From the NCBI RefSeq assembly GCF_022965805.1, contig NC_133104.1, positions 41,584,682 to 41,648,681 on the forward strand: DNA of 64,000 nt, in the 5' to 3' direction. Both the position numbers and the translations under genes were made by a program. The DNA comes from Primulina eburnea. Lineage: Eukaryota; Streptophyta; Magnoliopsida; Lamiales; Gesneriaceae. Shown here in pieces: positions 61,016 through 64,000 of this stretch (positions are counted from its first letter, which is position 1; each line of letters begins with the position of its first letter). Below the pieces are notes generated by a model. It did no database searches. It was not told where the DNA came from and saw only the letters and a program-made list of their open reading frames with translations.

Positions 61016-64000
61016 CAAACACACTTAGCCCTCGTCCCCTTGCCCACTCTCTTGGCAATTCCTGAAGCCATCCTGCGTGTCCACGGCATTAGTTTGCCAA
61101 ACCAAGCAAGTGACAGCAAAAAAGGAGATAAGGTATATTTTATTGCACCAATACTAGACGTAAACGTTCTTCCATGTAGACGTAAACATTATGGAAGAAC
61201 AACCATTATGGTGGCACATTAAAGAGAGGAAACTTCCGCCCCTCAAAGATTAGGGGGAAAAAATCAAAAGCAAGGCAGAAGCTGCAAAGACAAAATACCT
61301 GTATCACCAGCTTGAAGTTGCAAGGATTGTAAACATGGAGTAATTCCTTCTAAAACATACATTCGACTGTTATTGTTGGGCCAAAATCGAAACTGAAAAA
61401 CCCATTCCTTCCCATTCACATCCCGTACTTCCAAAGGTAATCCTTCTGGTTGAGCAATTGGCGGAAAATAGGCCTGTGGAATCGTTAACAAGTTGAATTA
61501 TGTCATAATGTCAGCACACGCAAGGGGCATAAAAAAGACTAGAAAGCATTCTGTCATTCTGATGTAGAAACTTCTCCTTTTGTTTCGCTTTTTTATTGTT
61601 TCCAATCAGGATATAAATACACATACTAAGAAATGAAAACCTAACTAAGTTTACTTTTTCCTTCAATTTTTGAAGCCAACAATTTCAATACAAAAATACC
61701 TACGAAAAAACCAAAACCAGATGGAAGGCTTACAACTAATATGCAAATTACAGATCACTCCAGTTATGATCCCACTGGGAGAAACTATTTCACCACCTTC
61801 CTCAATGAACGACCCAGATTAGCAATTGACATTTTCAAGAGCCAAAAGCTAATTTATAAAAATTTCACAAACCAAATGGAAATTCCGATTTCCAAAAACC
61901 TATCTGCAATACCAAACCCTATTATACTTTAACATGATTGTTGAAAAGTCTGTAGGTTCATTGCAAAATTTTCCTGAGATCCAAGGATGAATCTAAATTT
62001 AGAAAATAATACTACAAAGGAACTTATAGATGCTCAGAAATGAACAGAAATTTGTGTTGTACAAGAGTAATTCTAGATCTTACAAAATGCAGATACCCAT
62101 ACAAATTTGAATTTGAACAAAAAATAAGTCATCTCGCATCTACATTTATAAGAATATAGAAGAAAAATCACCATATGGCATGAGGACTCACCTCTGCACA
62201 TTTTTTTGGCAGGACTAAACGCCCAATCCGTCCCGCATCACTAGCAGTCAACAATTTTTCAAACAATGGAGTAATGACCGAGTTCGAACTAACAAGAAGA
62301 TAAGGCGAACTCAAGGTAGTGAACACTAACAATGTACGTATTTTGTATTATCGATCATGCAAGTCTTAAAAACGTGTGAATCGATAAATCAGGACCACGA
62401 TACTAGGGAAAACCATATTTCAAATTAATATTTGACAAAGATCGTAGAAACTACAAAAGTAAAGGACACTCAAGAACCACAGGATACTCGGTAGATATCT
62501 GTTGAAGCTCCTTATCAGTTATTTGGGGGCGATACCTAGGAAGCAACTGACCTCGGCCACGATCATCTCCTCGATTTTTTCCATTACATGGTTGCACCTC
62601 ACTAGATGAGCCCACTCTATCATGATTCCAGATCTGTTTTCTGGCTTGAATTGATGGAGTGAATGGCTGTGAAAGAATAGCAGAAAGCTGGGTAGAATCA
62701 TTGGCTTCGTTTTTGGATGAAGTTGCAGCTACAAATGAACCTCCAACAGCAGAATCATTCTTTGGGAATGTTATTGGGCCAAAATCATTTATGGATGAAT
62801 TTGATTGTTCCTTGCAGCTGGCTCCTGCAACAGAACACTAAAATTACATATGGGAGTAAAAATATCCCGGACAAGGCACAAGCAGCCTTAAGTTTATTCA
62901 CAATATGATGAATAAAGTTACCAGCATTACCATTCACAAATGATTCCCTTGGACAGATTCTTGGCTTTCCATCAACTAATCTTTCAAAAGAGTTATCTTT
63001 CGTCCCAAGGGAAGCTGTAGAAAATCTCTGACATATGCGAAACCTGTCCATCCCACCCAGTAAATCAATTTCAAAGGGCATCCTTGGCTGCACATTTGAT
63101 TGGATGGTAAAACCATTGAGCAAATTGGGTGCTGGATTCCATGGTTCTGGACCTGAGCCAACTGTTGCACTCAAAGTTTTCACAGAGAGGTCCTTCATTC
63201 TTTCAGGTTGCGAAGGAAGAGAGCGTGAAGGTGGTGGCCAGGCAGGATTTGGGGTCTGAAGCATGGGAAGGAAGGGTAAAGAATGAGGGCTCATTCATTT
63301 ATCTAGACATAATAATAAAAGCAGAAAATTAAGTTTTGTGACGATAGAACTTCCTATGACACAAAATAGAAAATAGATCTCAACTGTCTCAACATGTTTT
63401 TATAACATTCAACACCACAGAAATTCATCCAGATGTGTTTTAAACTAACTACATCGTCCAAACTGAGCAATTCAAGGGCCTTTTGAGTAACCAGATCCTG
63501 CATGGATGCTCATTTTAACATTATTTGTGGACAGATAGTGATCTGCCCACCTTGAAAAAACCTTGTAAAATCTCAAAGAGCCGGAGTATATGCGAACTGA
63601 AATTAAAAAAAAAAAAAAACCAGTGCCAAGACAAGGTCTTTACCTACTATCATAAATGAAATTGAAAAAAGTTGAAATAAACTTGTATAATTAATCAAGG
63701 TTAGAGACTCGACAAGCTTTCTGAATGCCACATGCAATCAACATAATTTGAAACACAATAACTAGAGCATGAAGTTAGGGAAAGTAAAATCACATGTTGA
63801 AACAAAACCAGTAAAGAAACAAGGGACATAATTCTCACCAGAATGTCACTTTTCTTGGCACATGTTAGACATTCAATTCCTCCTGCATCCAACAGCACGA
63901 ACATATGGAACGATACTATACATCCACAATGAATTTTCTGCAACAATGAAGTCATTTTTCGGAACTTACAAATTCTCTTTGCTGCAGAAAAAGTTGGACA
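58221..64000 (-). CDS. VAL-type B3 transcriptional repressor (B3, CW and EAR), 5' end outside the window
   Basis: Eleven minus-strand exons are visible: 63937-63839, 63255-62922, 62824-62488, 62288-62192, 61473-61299, 60781-60702, 60394-60011, 59641-59589, 59482-59369, 59008-58938 and 58837-58221. They encode 786 residues to the stop. In order: end of the N-terminal PHD-like zinc finger ([27 protein letters not shown]); B3 DNA-binding domain ([60 protein letters not shown]); CW zinc finger ([19 protein letters not shown]); a Cys-rich block ([20 protein letters not shown]); and an EAR motif IDLNIQ. VAL proteins bind RY motifs and recruit Polycomb repression, silencing seed genes and FLC. The Cys/N-terminal wording is closer to the third subgroup (VAL3/Os07g0563300) than to VAL1 or VAL2. 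The last exon acceptor (GTGAAG|TTTC) is the weakest junction. Confidence 0.93.
60957..61010 (+). repeat. Compound microsatellite (C)25-(CA)n in a VAL intron
   Basis: Twenty-five cytosines (60957-60981) are followed by gcc and a (CA) run to 61010. It lies in the intron between the two middle B3 exons (61298-60782). Read on the coding strand it is (TG)n-GGC-(G)25. Homopolymer length is error-prone in sequencing. Confidence 0.9.

Noticed and set aside
60776..61222. Open frame with poly-Pro and His-Thr repeats in a VAL intron
   Set aside because: Produced by the (C)25-(CA)n tract; lies in an intron with no family similarity.
28082..64000. Idea that the stress-related genes form a functional cluster
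   Set aside because: They belong to unrelated families, lie in mixed orientation and are separated by transposon-rich gaps; no evidence for co-regulation in the sequence.

Overview
The window is nuclear DNA of a flowering plant, almost certainly a eudicot. Genes are split by many GT-AG introns, intergenic DNA is AT-rich, and every protein has a clear plant family. The repeat content hints at an asterid, but I cannot fix the species. I reconstructed nine protein-coding genes exon by exon. Every junction keeps frame. No rRNA, tRNA or CRISPR array was found.

Layout: (1) 77-2988 minus, GID8-like LisH/CTLH subunit of the GID/CTLH ubiquitin ligase. (2) 6916-9425 minus, soluble epoxide hydrolase. 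(3) 10014-16393 plus, spliceosome subunit SF3B2/SAP145, sharing a 588-bp divergent promoter with gene 2. (4) 17818-22062 minus, COP1-interacting protein 7-like. (5) 28082-31159 minus, acylated receptor-like cytoplasmic kinase of the CRPK1 type. (6) 36474-46545 plus, Mediator subunit MED16/SFR6 in 16 exons. (7) 49441-51623 plus, AIRP2-like RING E3 ligase. (8) 55654-57339 plus, LAZ1/TMEM184-type membrane protein. (9) 58221-64000 minus, a VAL-type B3/CW/EAR repressor that runs off the right edge, so its 5' exons are missing.

The gaps hold transposon debris. There are six copies of a ~182-bp inverted-repeat element, three with perfect 9-bp target duplications. An 814-bp deleted hAT element has a perfect 8-bp duplication and sits inside a ~144-bp tandem repeat. 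There are also a second, decayed hAT transposase, a non-LTR retrotransposon remnant, a tRNA-derived SINE-like copy, a probable LTR fragment and several microsatellites.

The genes form no operon or metabolic cluster. Several touch abiotic stress, ABA or light/seedling signalling (CIP7-like, CRPK1-like, MED16, AIRP2-like, VAL), but this looks like chance in a gene-rich segment. I found no convincing new multi-gene system. The most informative features are the mobile-element structures and some gene-structure oddities: a start codon alone in its exon, a NAGNAG acceptor, an altered epoxide-hydrolase nucleophile elbow and a short CIP7-like C-terminus.
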